A DNA stretch of 19,207 bases from Sarocladium kiliense (taxonomy: Eukaryota > Ascomycota > Sordariomycetes > Hypocreales > Sarocladiaceae). The stretch is from the NCBI GenBank assembly GCA_030734395.1, contig JAUZTG010000022.1:1-19207 (forward strand), given 5' to 3'. Below are positions 9,885 through 17,299 of this stretch, piece after piece (position 1 is the first letter of the stretch; each line of letters begins with the position of its first letter). The position numbers were made by a program, and so were the translations under genes. A model generated the notes under the pieces. It was given only the letters and a program-made list of their open reading frames with translations, searched no databases and had not been told where the DNA came from.

Positions 9885-10456
9885 CTAAGCTCCAGACTTA
9901 TCGAGATTGGATGGCCGCAGTGCGAGCCCTTCTGCCCACATCTTCCAAGCCAGAGCTACTAGGCCGACCAAGAGTGCGAGAGCCTCCACACCAATCAATA
10001 GAGTAACCCAGATAGGATAACTATCCGCAATCCAGAAAACGAGACCAGCGAGAACCTCGATAATACTGATATCGACTAAAATAGTTGGAATCCATAGAAT
10101 TGCTGATTCTCTCTCAGTCGAGTGTTGATGGCCCTCGAACCTGAACAGGAGCATCTTAGCGAGTGTTATAGCGATTAAACTCTTTACCACAGAGCTAGCA
10201 AGTAATGCTGCTGCTATTTGGATTATAGCAGTCTTCTGATGGTCCTGAACCCCGCTGAATATCATAATTGCTGAGGAAACAATAGCAGGTAAAGCTGCGA
10301 TAACATCAAATGTTCTATAGAAACGCAGGACGCGGTCAAATATAGTGATTCCTCGCCTGCCTACAGTATTATCAGCTTTATGATAGAATATTAGTAAGTA
10401 CTTTTACAGTTATACATTAATTCAGAGTGAAACTTACACTGATTAAATGACTCCAT
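9885..10456 (-). CDS. Small four-helix membrane protein, 2 exons, 164 aa
   Basis: Exon 1 is 10456-10438 (19 nt) and exon 2 is 10360-9885. The 77-nt intron has donor GTAAGT, a TACTAAT branch-like string and acceptor TAG. Splicing joins T and GC into a Cys codon and keeps the frame to TAG at 9885. Without the intron the frame lacks a good start. Hydrophobic segments lie at about residues 25-43, 50-79, 95-118 and 124-147, with a charged loop at 80-93 and a short polar C-tail, so it should be an integral membrane protein. The only cysteine is at position 7. I know no named family for it. It sits just left of the Tc1 element, and its start is about 160 bp from the element's terminus. Confidence 0.68.
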
Positions 10457-10615
10457 ACTCTAATGTTTAAGGTGAAAGGATGTTCAGAGGTCTAGGGCTT
10501 TAAAAGTTCTATCACTTTGCATTAAGCCGGGCTAGATGTTGATCGGGTTATTAGCCTAACAACAAGAAAAGTAAATAGAATACAGGGACGGAATCATCTA
10601 CTTAAACTAACAATA

Positions 10616-11949
10616 CAGTAACGGCCGATAAGATTGTCGCCGTTTTCCAGTATTGAAAAAGTTTCCGCACGGACCATCTCTGTGGCGCATTGTGGCTGGT
10701 ACCGTGCGCTGAGACAAGTAGTGCGTACATTTGGACTGAGGGGCATAACAAGAGCCTGATTCGGCTCTGATGACACGCCAGGCAGCAAGGCACAAACGTA
10801 GACCCAAATCTGGCCTTGATCCCCCCCACCCCCAGTTCCTGCGTTCCTGCGTTCTCACTCCAAAGCCACAATAGGCTCGTTGCTAATAGTACTATAACGA
10901 TGGTGCCGAGGCTCAGTCTCTCGCGACATAACCAAATCGATGCGATGATCAAGAGCGGCTTGTCAACTGACGAGATAGTTCAAACCGTCGGCTGTTGCGA
11001 CCGTACTGTCCAGAGAAAACGATTGAACCGACGATCCCCTCCCACTACGAAAGCGCCTCCAACCCCGTCGAACCCCCTTACCCGTGTCGGCCGAGGTAGT
11101 AAGATAACACCATATATGCAAGAGATACTACGTAGTCAGCTCCTAGAGGAGCCGGACATGTTTCGATGTGAGATGGTTACCTTCCTCTACGAGAGAACTG
11201 GAGTAGAGGTATCGCTTTCCGCAATCAGTCGGACCTTAAAGAATATGGGCTGGTCTAGGAAAACTTGTCGGCGTGTAGCACAGCAGCGAGACAAGGAACT
11301 ACGAGATCTATACTTGCGTAGGGTTTCACAATATGATGCCAAACAACTTGTCTTTATTGATGAGTCTGGCTGCGATAAGAAGGCTGGGAGCGACGGATGG
11401 GGTGGGCTCCGCGAGGGGTAACCCCCGTGAAGATTGACGGACTCAGCCGTCACATAAGGCACCAAATCCTTCCGGCGTATACTGTAGAGGGCATCCTACT
11501 TGCGCGTTTCTACACAGGTTCAACTGATGCCGCATGGTTTGAGGACTTCATTCAGCAGCTGCTATACCACTGTGGCAAATGGCCAGAGCCCAGATCTGTC
11601 CTTATTATGGATAATGCATCATGGCATAACAAGGAGAGAATAGAAGAGCTGTGCGCTGATGCAGGTGTGAAGGTACTCTTCCTGCCACCTTATTCACCAG
11701 ACTTTAATCCTATTGAAGAGTTCTTTTCAGAACTAAAGGCATATATCAAGAAGTATTGGAATAAGCATTTGGGTCTGATTAAGGCAGACTTCAGACCATT
11801 CTTGAGGTTATGTGTTAGGATTGTTGGCTCTAAACAGGCAAGTGCAAGAGGTCATTTTCGCAATGCTGGATTGACTGTGGATGAACCTGAGGACTAAATG
11901 TCTCATGGAAAGACAAGATTATTATTGAGATGCAAAATTCAGACACGCG
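10616..11949 (+). mobile_element. Tc1/mariner-type element, degenerate, right end missing
   Basis: The left terminus is CAGTAACGGCCGATAAG starting at 10616 and preceded by TA (10614-10615), as expected for TA target-site insertion. The same terminus in reverse complement ends the copy at 18648, again followed by TA. A 284-nt leader separates it from the transposase start at 10900. No reverse-complement terminus is found after the transposase stop. Instead the 52 bp to 11949 lead straight into the 3' end of the neighbouring minus-strand gene. The right boundary given is therefore arbitrary and the element is probably 3'-truncated. Confidence 0.7.
10900..11897 (+). pseudogene. Tc1/mariner (DD34E) transposase, frameshifted
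   Basis: The likely start is ATG 10900, where the protein begins with a helix-turn-helix-like DNA-binding region (RHNQIDAMIKSGLS, then CCDRTVQRK). Catalytic motifs are VFIDESG (first Asp), IMDNASWH (second Asp) and YSPDFNPIEEFF (Glu). Exactly 34 residues separate the second Asp from the Glu, which is the Tc1 signature. The frame is broken between the first and second Asp. Frame 1 stops at TAA 11419-11421, while the conserved RRMGWAPRG block begins at 11391 in another frame. The simplest reading is loss of one base just after 11390. Apart from this break both halves are intact and the normal end is TAA at 11895-11897. Programmed frameshifting is possible but I see no slippery heptamer there. 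It is most likely a recently inactivated transposase. Confidence 0.9.
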
Positions 11950-13263
11950 CTATTGTACAATACTCCGTTTAATTGCATCCACCCATTGCTTGACATCCTG
12001 AACCCAAGAATCTGCAATACCTGGTACAATACCTGCTTCGATAAAAAGATCAACACTTTGGCGTTTGTATATGTGCTTGAGATCGAGTCCTTGTTGTAAT
12101 GTAATCTGAGCTGCCTGCTTAAAACTTTTCTTCCAATCCTCAGTGCTGATCCGAGCACAATGCCATACGTAATATCGGCTTATTGCACCGTCTCTGAGCT
12201 CGGGAATACTCCACTCATCCTCTCGCTGCGCCACGTCGGGATCCCCGGGTTGCGACCCCGCAGCTTCAGCTGGCGAGGCTTGGTTAGGCGGTCCAGGTAA
12301 GACATTGGTGATCTGGATCGGGTAGTTGCCCGAGAACAATCCTTGTCCCTTTTGTTTCTTACTCTTCTCTTTGCGCTCTGCATTAAGGCAGTCCTTTTTG
12401 TAAATTAGGTCACGGATGAAGTTTGGCATGTCCTTCTGGTCCTCAAATTTGTTGCCTTCCTCGGAATACGTGACAAGCTCTGACATGACATCGCCGTCTA
12501 GGCCAAAATGCATGTTCTCCCGCCCTGGGTCACGCCAGCATTGATCTCCGTTGCAAGGGGGCCCATCGCAGCGCATAATAGCATAAACTTTGTTCCAATG
12601 GTTCGTCCGACCAGCAGCCTTATCTACTTCTTGCTCGGCTTCCATTTCGGCATGGTGTCTTTTTGTGGCCCCCCGTTTAGTGCTCGATCGGGTATTCATA
12701 ACGGCCGACTGCTTCGTGACAAATGATATGTCGATCAGCAGTTTCTTCCCTCCACGGAATAAAGGACTCCAGGTTCGCAGCTGCTTCTCCACGGCCTCCC
12801 AGTTAATATTAAATTCGGGGTAACGCTTCGATAGGTTGGTTTCGGCTCGGTCCGAGACAGATACGATAACATAGACTTCCAGGGGTTCGTAGAGTTTACC
12901 CTTGGGTGTGTTCTCTTTGATGCGGTCCGAGATGGTTTGCCTCAAGGATTTGCTCCAGTACGCACCAGGCGCCAGCACAAGATCTGGTTCAATTTCTGGA
13001 TTCTTTGTGAGCTTCGGCTGTCTTTCTCCTTTCTTCAAAAATAACTGCCATTTAATAGAGTAGTGGAGGCAAGTAGGTGGGAGTTCATTATATGCCAGAT
13101 CTTCATCCCAGTCCCTTGACTGGAGTAATGGCAAGCCCGCACTAGGATTCTGCTGCTGACTCTGACTGGCTGGACTTGCACTGTAGCTGTCCAGCCGGGG
13201 GGTTCGATAATCAAGCACGACATCATCATAATATACGGCTGAGTCGTAGTCTGCATCATCCAT
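11950..13263 (-). CDS. Uncharacterised fungal multi-copy-family protein, 437 aa
   Basis: The chosen start is ATG 13263, giving an acidic MDDADYDSAVYYDD start. The frame extends 51 codons upstream to ATG 13416, but that part reads like translated leader. The stop is TAG at 11950. Conserved-looking blocks are YNELPPTCLHYSI (59-70), LVLAPGAYW (95-103), VSVSDRAETNLSKR (134-147), a Cys/His cluster RCDGPPCNGDQCWRDP (C232, C237, C242, H252) and a helical C-terminus (390-430) that loosely recalls a SAM-like helix bundle. From memory it resembles a dispersed uncharacterised family of filamentous ascomycetes with the same RCxGPPC...CWRDP and ITNVLP motifs. The Cys/His cluster may bind zinc. It is intronless and intact, and lies tail-to-tail with the transposase, 52 bp apart. 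The function is unknown, and an association with transposable elements is plausible. Confidence 0.78.
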   Translation of the reverse strand: MDDADYDSAVYYDDVVLDYRTPRLDSYSASPASQSQQQNPSAGLPLLQSRDWDEDLAYNELPPTCLHYSIKWQLFLKKGERQPKLTKNPEIEPDLVLAPGAYWSKSLRQTISDRIKENTPKGKLYEPLEVYVIVSVSDRAETNLSKRYPEFNINWEAVEKQLRTWSPLFRGGKKLLIDISFVTKQSAVMNTRSSTKRGATKRHHAEMEAEQEVDKAAGRTNHWNKVYAIMRCDGPPCNGDQCWRDPGRENMHFGLDGDVMSELVTYSEEGNKFEDQKDMPNFIRDLIYKKDCLNAERKEKSKKQKGQGLFSGNYPIQITNVLPGPPNQASPAEAAGSQPGDPDVAQREDEWSIPELRDGAISRYYVWHCARISTEDWKKSFKQAAQITLQQGLDLKHIYKRQSVDLFIEAGIVPGIADSWVQDVKQWVDAIKRSIVQ

Positions 13264-13755
13264 GGTGGCGAGCTTGTCGAGTAAGGCGAGAGGGAGGAGG
13301 CAAAAGCAGCTCGCCACAGAAAGCCAGCTCGCCACAAAGGAAGGAAAGCTAGCTCGCAGCAGAGGCGGGGGGTGCGAGCGGACGGGCCAGCGCCCCAATA
13401 TTCTATGGCATTCCATAACATTCCATGAGGCCCGTGCCGACCATTTCTCCGCGCATCAATGAGTAACTAAGCATCTTGTATCTTACCTGCAAAATTGACG
13501 GAAATCAGATACTCTGCTCTCATAACAGTACAATCAATCAATCAATCAATTTAAATGAGGAGCGAAACTGGCTTCCTCTCTGACACACACTCTTGTCAAA
13601 TTGAGCACAGACCATATACTCCAGGGTACCTTGCAGTACATGCTTACGGCCAGAACTGGTCACAAATATCATATATAAGCTTCATTTTCTTGTTTGAAAG
13701 AAGTATTTCAAGGTAGACATAGGTATATAGAGACTCTCGAAAGCCACGTGACTGA
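13264..13755. other. Upstream region of the 437-aa gene
   Basis: No gene is seen. The leader next to 13263 is GC-rich with repeated AGCTCGC/GCCAGCTCGCCAC strings (near 13308-13355). A (CAAT)5 simple repeat lies at 13531-13550. The remainder is AT-rich and featureless. Confidence 0.5.
13531..13550. repeat. (CAAT)5 microsatellite
   Basis: Five uninterrupted CAAT units lie in non-coding DNA between the 437-aa gene and the helicase relic. Confidence 0.95.
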
Positions 13756-14277
13756 CTAATCAAGACTAAACAGTGTGAGGTTGACACAATGCAAGTGCAA
13801 AGCGCTGTTTGCTGTGAAGAGGGTAGCTAGCTGAAGCTTAAAGTAAGCCAGTAGGTAATCGGCACGGTCAGTGGTAGAATGAGTGCGCGATGGCTGCTGG
13901 CGAATGTTGGAGTATGTAAGACTCTGACTCAATGCCTGGAGCACCCCTAGGCGAATTCGCTTCAGCAGCCTTTGCAGCTCTGGGTCTGCCGCGGCGCGCA
14001 CCTGTTCGTCGAGCATGACGACCGTCGTGAACCTCTTCCACAGGGCGTGGGACTTGTCGTGCTGGTGCCTCTGTTCTGCTTTAAAGGAGTTGTCTTCGTC
14101 CCACGAGACGGCCATACTTGGAAGGAGGATCGATCTCTCCTGTACGGGACGGAATTGGTGGAAGTGTCCGCAGACAAAGACCATGGGGATCCCTCCGAAA
14201 TCCTGCTGGGAGCCGCGGAGCCTGCAAAGCTGCTTGTTCACCGCGTGCAACGTCCGCACGATCAAAAACCTCTTAGC
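13756..14277 (-). pseudogene. Helitron-type Pif1-like helicase fragment
   Basis: Reading the minus strand from about 14277, the protein contains RTLHAVNKQLCRLRGS, GIPMVFVCGHFHQFRPV, a WDEDNSFKAEQRHQHDK block and MLDEQVRA, ending in RIRLGV near 13942. These match the central part of Pif1-like helicases encoded by fungal Helitrons (from memory of the family). Several facts say it is dead. There is no ATG, the frame starts only at a TTG. FLIV runs directly into RTLHAVN, where the family normally has an IDE-type Walker B segment. The GDFxQF motif reads GHFHQF, losing its Asp. After 13942 the sequence stops resembling a helicase though the frame stays open to 13756. The Walker A half, Rep domain and both ends are missing. 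It lies about 350 bp upstream of the mercuric reductase gene. Confidence 0.82.
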
Positions 14278-14496
14278 GGCAAAATCACTGCCTCACTGAT
14301 TTCTTAGGAATCTTTTCGCGGAGACTTGGCGAACCTGATGTTTTCGACTGGCACGTGCCGGCCCCATTTTCCTGGCACTGTTCGTGTGCTTTGGAATCAT
14401 CTTCTACGCTGGTCTACCCTGACTTGAGCGCAAGCCCCACCCGAAAATGCAAAAAGCAACAGCCGTACCGCATGAGGCTAAGTCCGTAAATCTTCC

Positions 14497-14537
14497 ACGT
14501 CACCATATACGTCATCTGTCTGCGTACTGCTCTTTAA
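14497..14537 (+). promoter_or_regulatory. Candidate merA promoter: twin ACGTCA and TATA-like box
   Basis: ACGTCA occurs at 14497-14502 and 14509-14514, 12 bp apart. Its complement TGACGT is the core of CRE/ATF-type bZIP sites. A TTTAAAT string follows at about 14533-14539, roughly 95 bp upstream of the ATG at 14630. The arrangement fits a stress-responsive promoter, but binding is inferred from the motif alone. Confidence 0.4.
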
Positions 14538-14629
14538 ATGAGACTCAGTCCAACGGACAAAGCTAGCTTCATTCTCAACGCTTCACATTTCCACCCTTCT
14601 AGATTCGCACTTTGACCGCCTCTTCACCA

Positions 14630-16255
14630 ATGGCTACGAACCAATGCAATAGAAGCACATGTGCAAACGAGCAATATGGCCGGCTAGTAATAATTGGTAC
14701 GTTCTGAGGCCATAGTCCACGATCCAATGGGCCATACCTAACATAACTGTAGGTGGCGGCTCAGCTGCCTTCGCAGCGGCTACTACGGCAGCGCCTTTGG
14801 CAGCATCTGTCCATATCGTGAATAAAGGCCTACCCATGGGAGGTTGCTGTGTGAATGTTGGCTGTGGTTTGTTTGTCCCGTCTAGCGTCCCCCCCCCCAA
14901 TCCAATCCTATAGCTTACCATTCTCCCCAGTCCCTTCGAAGTTTCTTATCCAAGCATCCCACATTAGCAGTCCCCATAATGCCAAGCCACCATATCGCGG
15001 CTTCTCCAACACTCTTGACCGAGTCACCGACTTCGCCGCACTTACTGCGCAAAACCATGCCTTAACTGAGAGCCTTCGCCAGGAGAAGTACGCCAGTGTT
15101 ATTGCTGGTTTGGATAATGTCAAATATATCGAAGGACATGGAACACTCACACGCAAAGACGGGCTCCTAGCGGTTGCTGTCCGTGAAAGCGTTACCGATG
15201 AGAGCCCATCTCAAGAATTGATCGCGGATCGAGTGATACTGGCGACCGGTGTCCACAACAGCCTTCCAAGTGGACTCACTAACGACTTGGCAAGGATCAA
15301 CTACCTCACGAACGAAACCGCGTATTTTCAGACGTCTCGCCCGGACTCTCTTATCGTGCTTGGTGGGGGGTACGTGGCAGTTGAGGCTGCACAAATGTTC
15401 GCGCGGCTGGGCTCGCGGGTGACACTACTACAGCGATCCGCACGAATACTTTCTCACATTGGAGATGATATAGGTACTGCCCTTGCTGGGTACCTGCAAG
15501 GAGAAGGGATTGAGGTTGTGACGGGACTCGACATTGTCTCCATTGTGGCTTCAGATGATGGCAGAGTCACTCTGACTGCCAATGCCGGTGGCTCCAATCG
15601 GCAATTTTCCGCGTCCAGGCTGTTCCTTGCAACTGGCCGAAGAGCGAATACAGCACACGTCTCAGATATCCCCATCCAACTATCCGACACACAACATGGT
15701 GGATTTGTTGTTTCGGCTACCCTAGAGACGTCGGTCCCTGGAGTTTACGCTGTAGGTGATTGCGTCGCCGAATCGCCGCAATATGTCTACACGGCCGCTG
15801 CAGCAGGTAAACTAGCAGCAGCTAATTCACTTGCATCGCTTAACGGCAAAAAGGAGGAAAAGATGGACTATTCGGTCGTTCCATGGGTTGTTTTCACGTC
15901 TCCGGCCGTTGCGGGCGTTGGTCTTGATTTGGCTGAAGCTCACGCCGCCGGGATTGATGCCGATGCTTCCTCCCTCCCACTCTCTCTGCTCCCTCGCGCT
16001 ATCGTTCAACAGGAGACTCGGGGATTCGTAACACTCATCCGGAGCAAAGCGGATGACACCATCATTGGGGCAAGGGTTCTGGCAGAAGAAGGTGGAGAAC
16101 TGGTCATGGAGGCGGCACTTTGTATACGCCACAGGGTTAGAGCGACCGAGCTCGCCGCAATGTTCCACCCATATCTAACGTGGAACGAGGCTTGGAAGTT
16201 AGCTGCATTGGGCTTCGTAAAGGACGTTAAACAACTGAGTTGTTGTGCAACCTAG
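14630..16255 (+). CDS. merA: Mercuric reductase (Hg(II) reductase), 3 exons, 501 aa
   Basis: Exons 14630-14696, 14753-14866 and 14931-16255 give 1506 in-frame nt. Introns are 56 nt (donor GTACGT, branch CTAAC, acceptor TAG) and 64 nt (donor GTTTGT, acceptor CAG). The ATG context is CACCAATGGC. This flavoenzyme reduces Hg(II) to Hg(0) with NADPH in the cytosol. Visible motifs are FAD-binding IIGGGSAAFAAA (21-32), the redox-active Cys pair C55/C60 in CVNVGCVPSK, NAD(P)-binding GGGYVAVE (205-212), FAD-binding VYAVGDC (333-338), the dimerisation-domain FHPYLTWNEAWKL with Tyr475, and the C-terminal vicinal pair C498-C499 in KDVKQLSCCA. The last motif separates MerA from glutathione reductase and lipoamide dehydrogenase. 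Tyr208 matches the position of a known MerA active-site Tyr. There is no N-terminal HMA (NmerA) domain. The usual GGTC reads GGCC, adding a cysteine at 54. Intron 2 splits the active-site motif between C60 and VPSK. It is convergent with merB. Confidence 0.95.
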
Positions 16256-16432
16256 GCCTGCAGAACACATAGGTTGTCTGGTCCGCCGGAATGGGATATT
16301 AGGAGGTCAGAGCACAACACGGGCACAAAAGTAACAACAAAATTAGGTTTAACCTGTCATTTATGAATGGAAAGGAAACACTATATTGCCGTCATAATTA
16401 TATGATTGTGATACCAATCTAAAACCATGCCA
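16256..16432. terminator. Shared 3' region between convergent merA and merB
   Basis: 177 bp separate the merA stop (16255) from the merB stop (16433). The sequence is AT-rich in its middle and must hold both 3' UTRs and polyadenylation sites. An AATTATATGATTG stretch near 16396 could serve the plus strand. Overlapping antisense 3' ends are likely at this spacing. No discrete fungal poly(A) signal is certain. Confidence 0.4.
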
Positions 16433-17299
16433 TCAGTCATTTCTCTCGGTAATATACATACTCCATGCTTCCCGAGCTACGGCCATCAGGTTTGCCACTG
16501 ATATGAGACAACCTGTGACCCCGTTCATCTGCGTCCAAGCCTCAGCTGATGGCTCAGACTGAAAGAAATTGACTTTCCAACACCAATCACAGCAGACAGA
16601 GCCTCCAGTCGGCCGGTCCGCCATAAAAACCTGCAGCCCCGCGTCGTTGGGAATCCCGCTGGCAAAGTTGACGACTATATTCTCCTTAGTGGTCGGATCC
16701 CAAGATCTGGCGAACCCGGAAGCTTGAAGAGCCCCAAAAATGCCGATCACGTCGAAGGCACACCAAGCCCAGAATCGTCGCCCATCGATGGAAAGCTCAT
16801 GCTTCGTAGGAATCGAACTTAATCCACCAGCTCCAACAATAAATCCCTCTTCATCCAGCTCGACATGCCCTTTGCACTGCAGCGCCTTTATATCGGCCGT
16901 GACGTCGTCCACCTTCCTACCCATCTCCTGGCTGACACTTTCCACTTTAACACGTTTTCCGGTTCGGAGCAGAACCTGAAAAGCGACCGCTTCGACTTTT
17001 GCCTCGGCCGCGTCCTCACAGCTTAGAACAGGAAGACCGAGAATAGCAGCCAATATCTGCTCCTCATTTGGCAGGTCTAGGCGGCATGATGTTTGCCTTT
17101 GTCCTGCGGCAGGTTGGCCCGTGACATCGAAGCCGTTGATGAGAAGCGTCGGAGAATTGTAATCCCCTACTAGCTCCTCCACAGCTGCGTCTGCGTGTGT
17201 TTTCGCCAAACATTCGTTGAGCGTGCTGCGAACCTTCGACACTAATGGGCAGTTAGGACCGAACAGCAGAAGAACCTTAATCGGATATCCGTGGCCCAT
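16433..17299 (-). CDS. merB: Organomercurial (alkylmercury) lyase with thioredoxin-like N-domain, 288 aa
   Basis: It is a single exon from ATG 17299 to TGA 16433. An in-frame TAG lies five codons upstream, so this is the first possible start. MerB cleaves the carbon-mercury bond by protonolysis, releasing a hydrocarbon and Hg(II) for MerA. The catalytic domain is about 90-288. RRFWAWCAFD supplies C180 and D183, equivalent to C96 and D99 of bacterial MerB. CWKVNFF places C240 at the position of C159, with extra C236 and C237 beside it. Residues 105-155 look like the winged-helix-type segment of MerB. Residues 6-88 resemble a thioredoxin-like fold (FGPNCPL with C17, SPTLLING cis-Pro-type loop, SCRLDLP with C72). 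Such a domain precedes MerB-like proteins of actinobacteria, as I recall. The total is longer than the roughly 210-residue classical MerB. All three catalytic residues are present, so activity is expected. No introns are seen. Confidence 0.93.
   Translation of the reverse strand: MGHGYPIKVLLLFGPNCPLVSKVRSTLNECLAKTHADAAVEELVGDYNSPTLLINGFDVTGQPAAGQRQTSCRLDLPNEEQILAAILGLPVLSCEDAAEAKVEAVAFQVLLRTGKRVKVESVSQEMGRKVDDVTADIKALQCKGHVELDEEGFIVGAGGLSSIPTKHELSIDGRRFWAWCAFDVIGIFGALQASGFARSWDPTTKENIVVNFASGIPNDAGLQVFMADRPTGGSVCCDWCWKVNFFQSEPSAEAWTQMNGVTGCLISVANLMAVAREAWSMYITERND

Noticed and set aside
9885..10456. The four-helix membrane protein as a mercury transporter (MerT-, MerC- or MerF-like)
   Set aside because: Mercury transporters need vicinal cysteines in a membrane helix. 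This protein has a single Cys at position 7, outside the helices.
10602..10952. Short minus-strand ORFs across 10594-10952 and the similar plus-strand ORFs at 3368-3599 as a small conserved gene
   Set aside because: Their similarity is explained by shared transposon terminal sequence; they overlap the terminus and transposase start and have no consistent reading frame.
13264..13416. Extended start of the 437-aa protein at ATG 13416
   Set aside because: The extra 51 residues are Cys- and Leu-rich leader translation that does not resemble the acidic start typical of the family as I recall it.
14634..15156. Minus-strand ORFs overlapping merA
   Set aside because: They are shadows of the merA exons, with no conserved motifs.
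14630..16255. The flavoprotein as glutathione reductase or lipoamide dehydrogenase
   Set aside because: The C-terminal SCCA motif and the surrounding KDVKQL match mercuric reductase and are absent from those enzymes.
14630..17299. The window as bacterial DNA or contamination because of mer genes
   Set aside because: merA contains two spliceosomal-type introns, the genes have no operon layout, and neighbouring genes are spliced and fungal in type.
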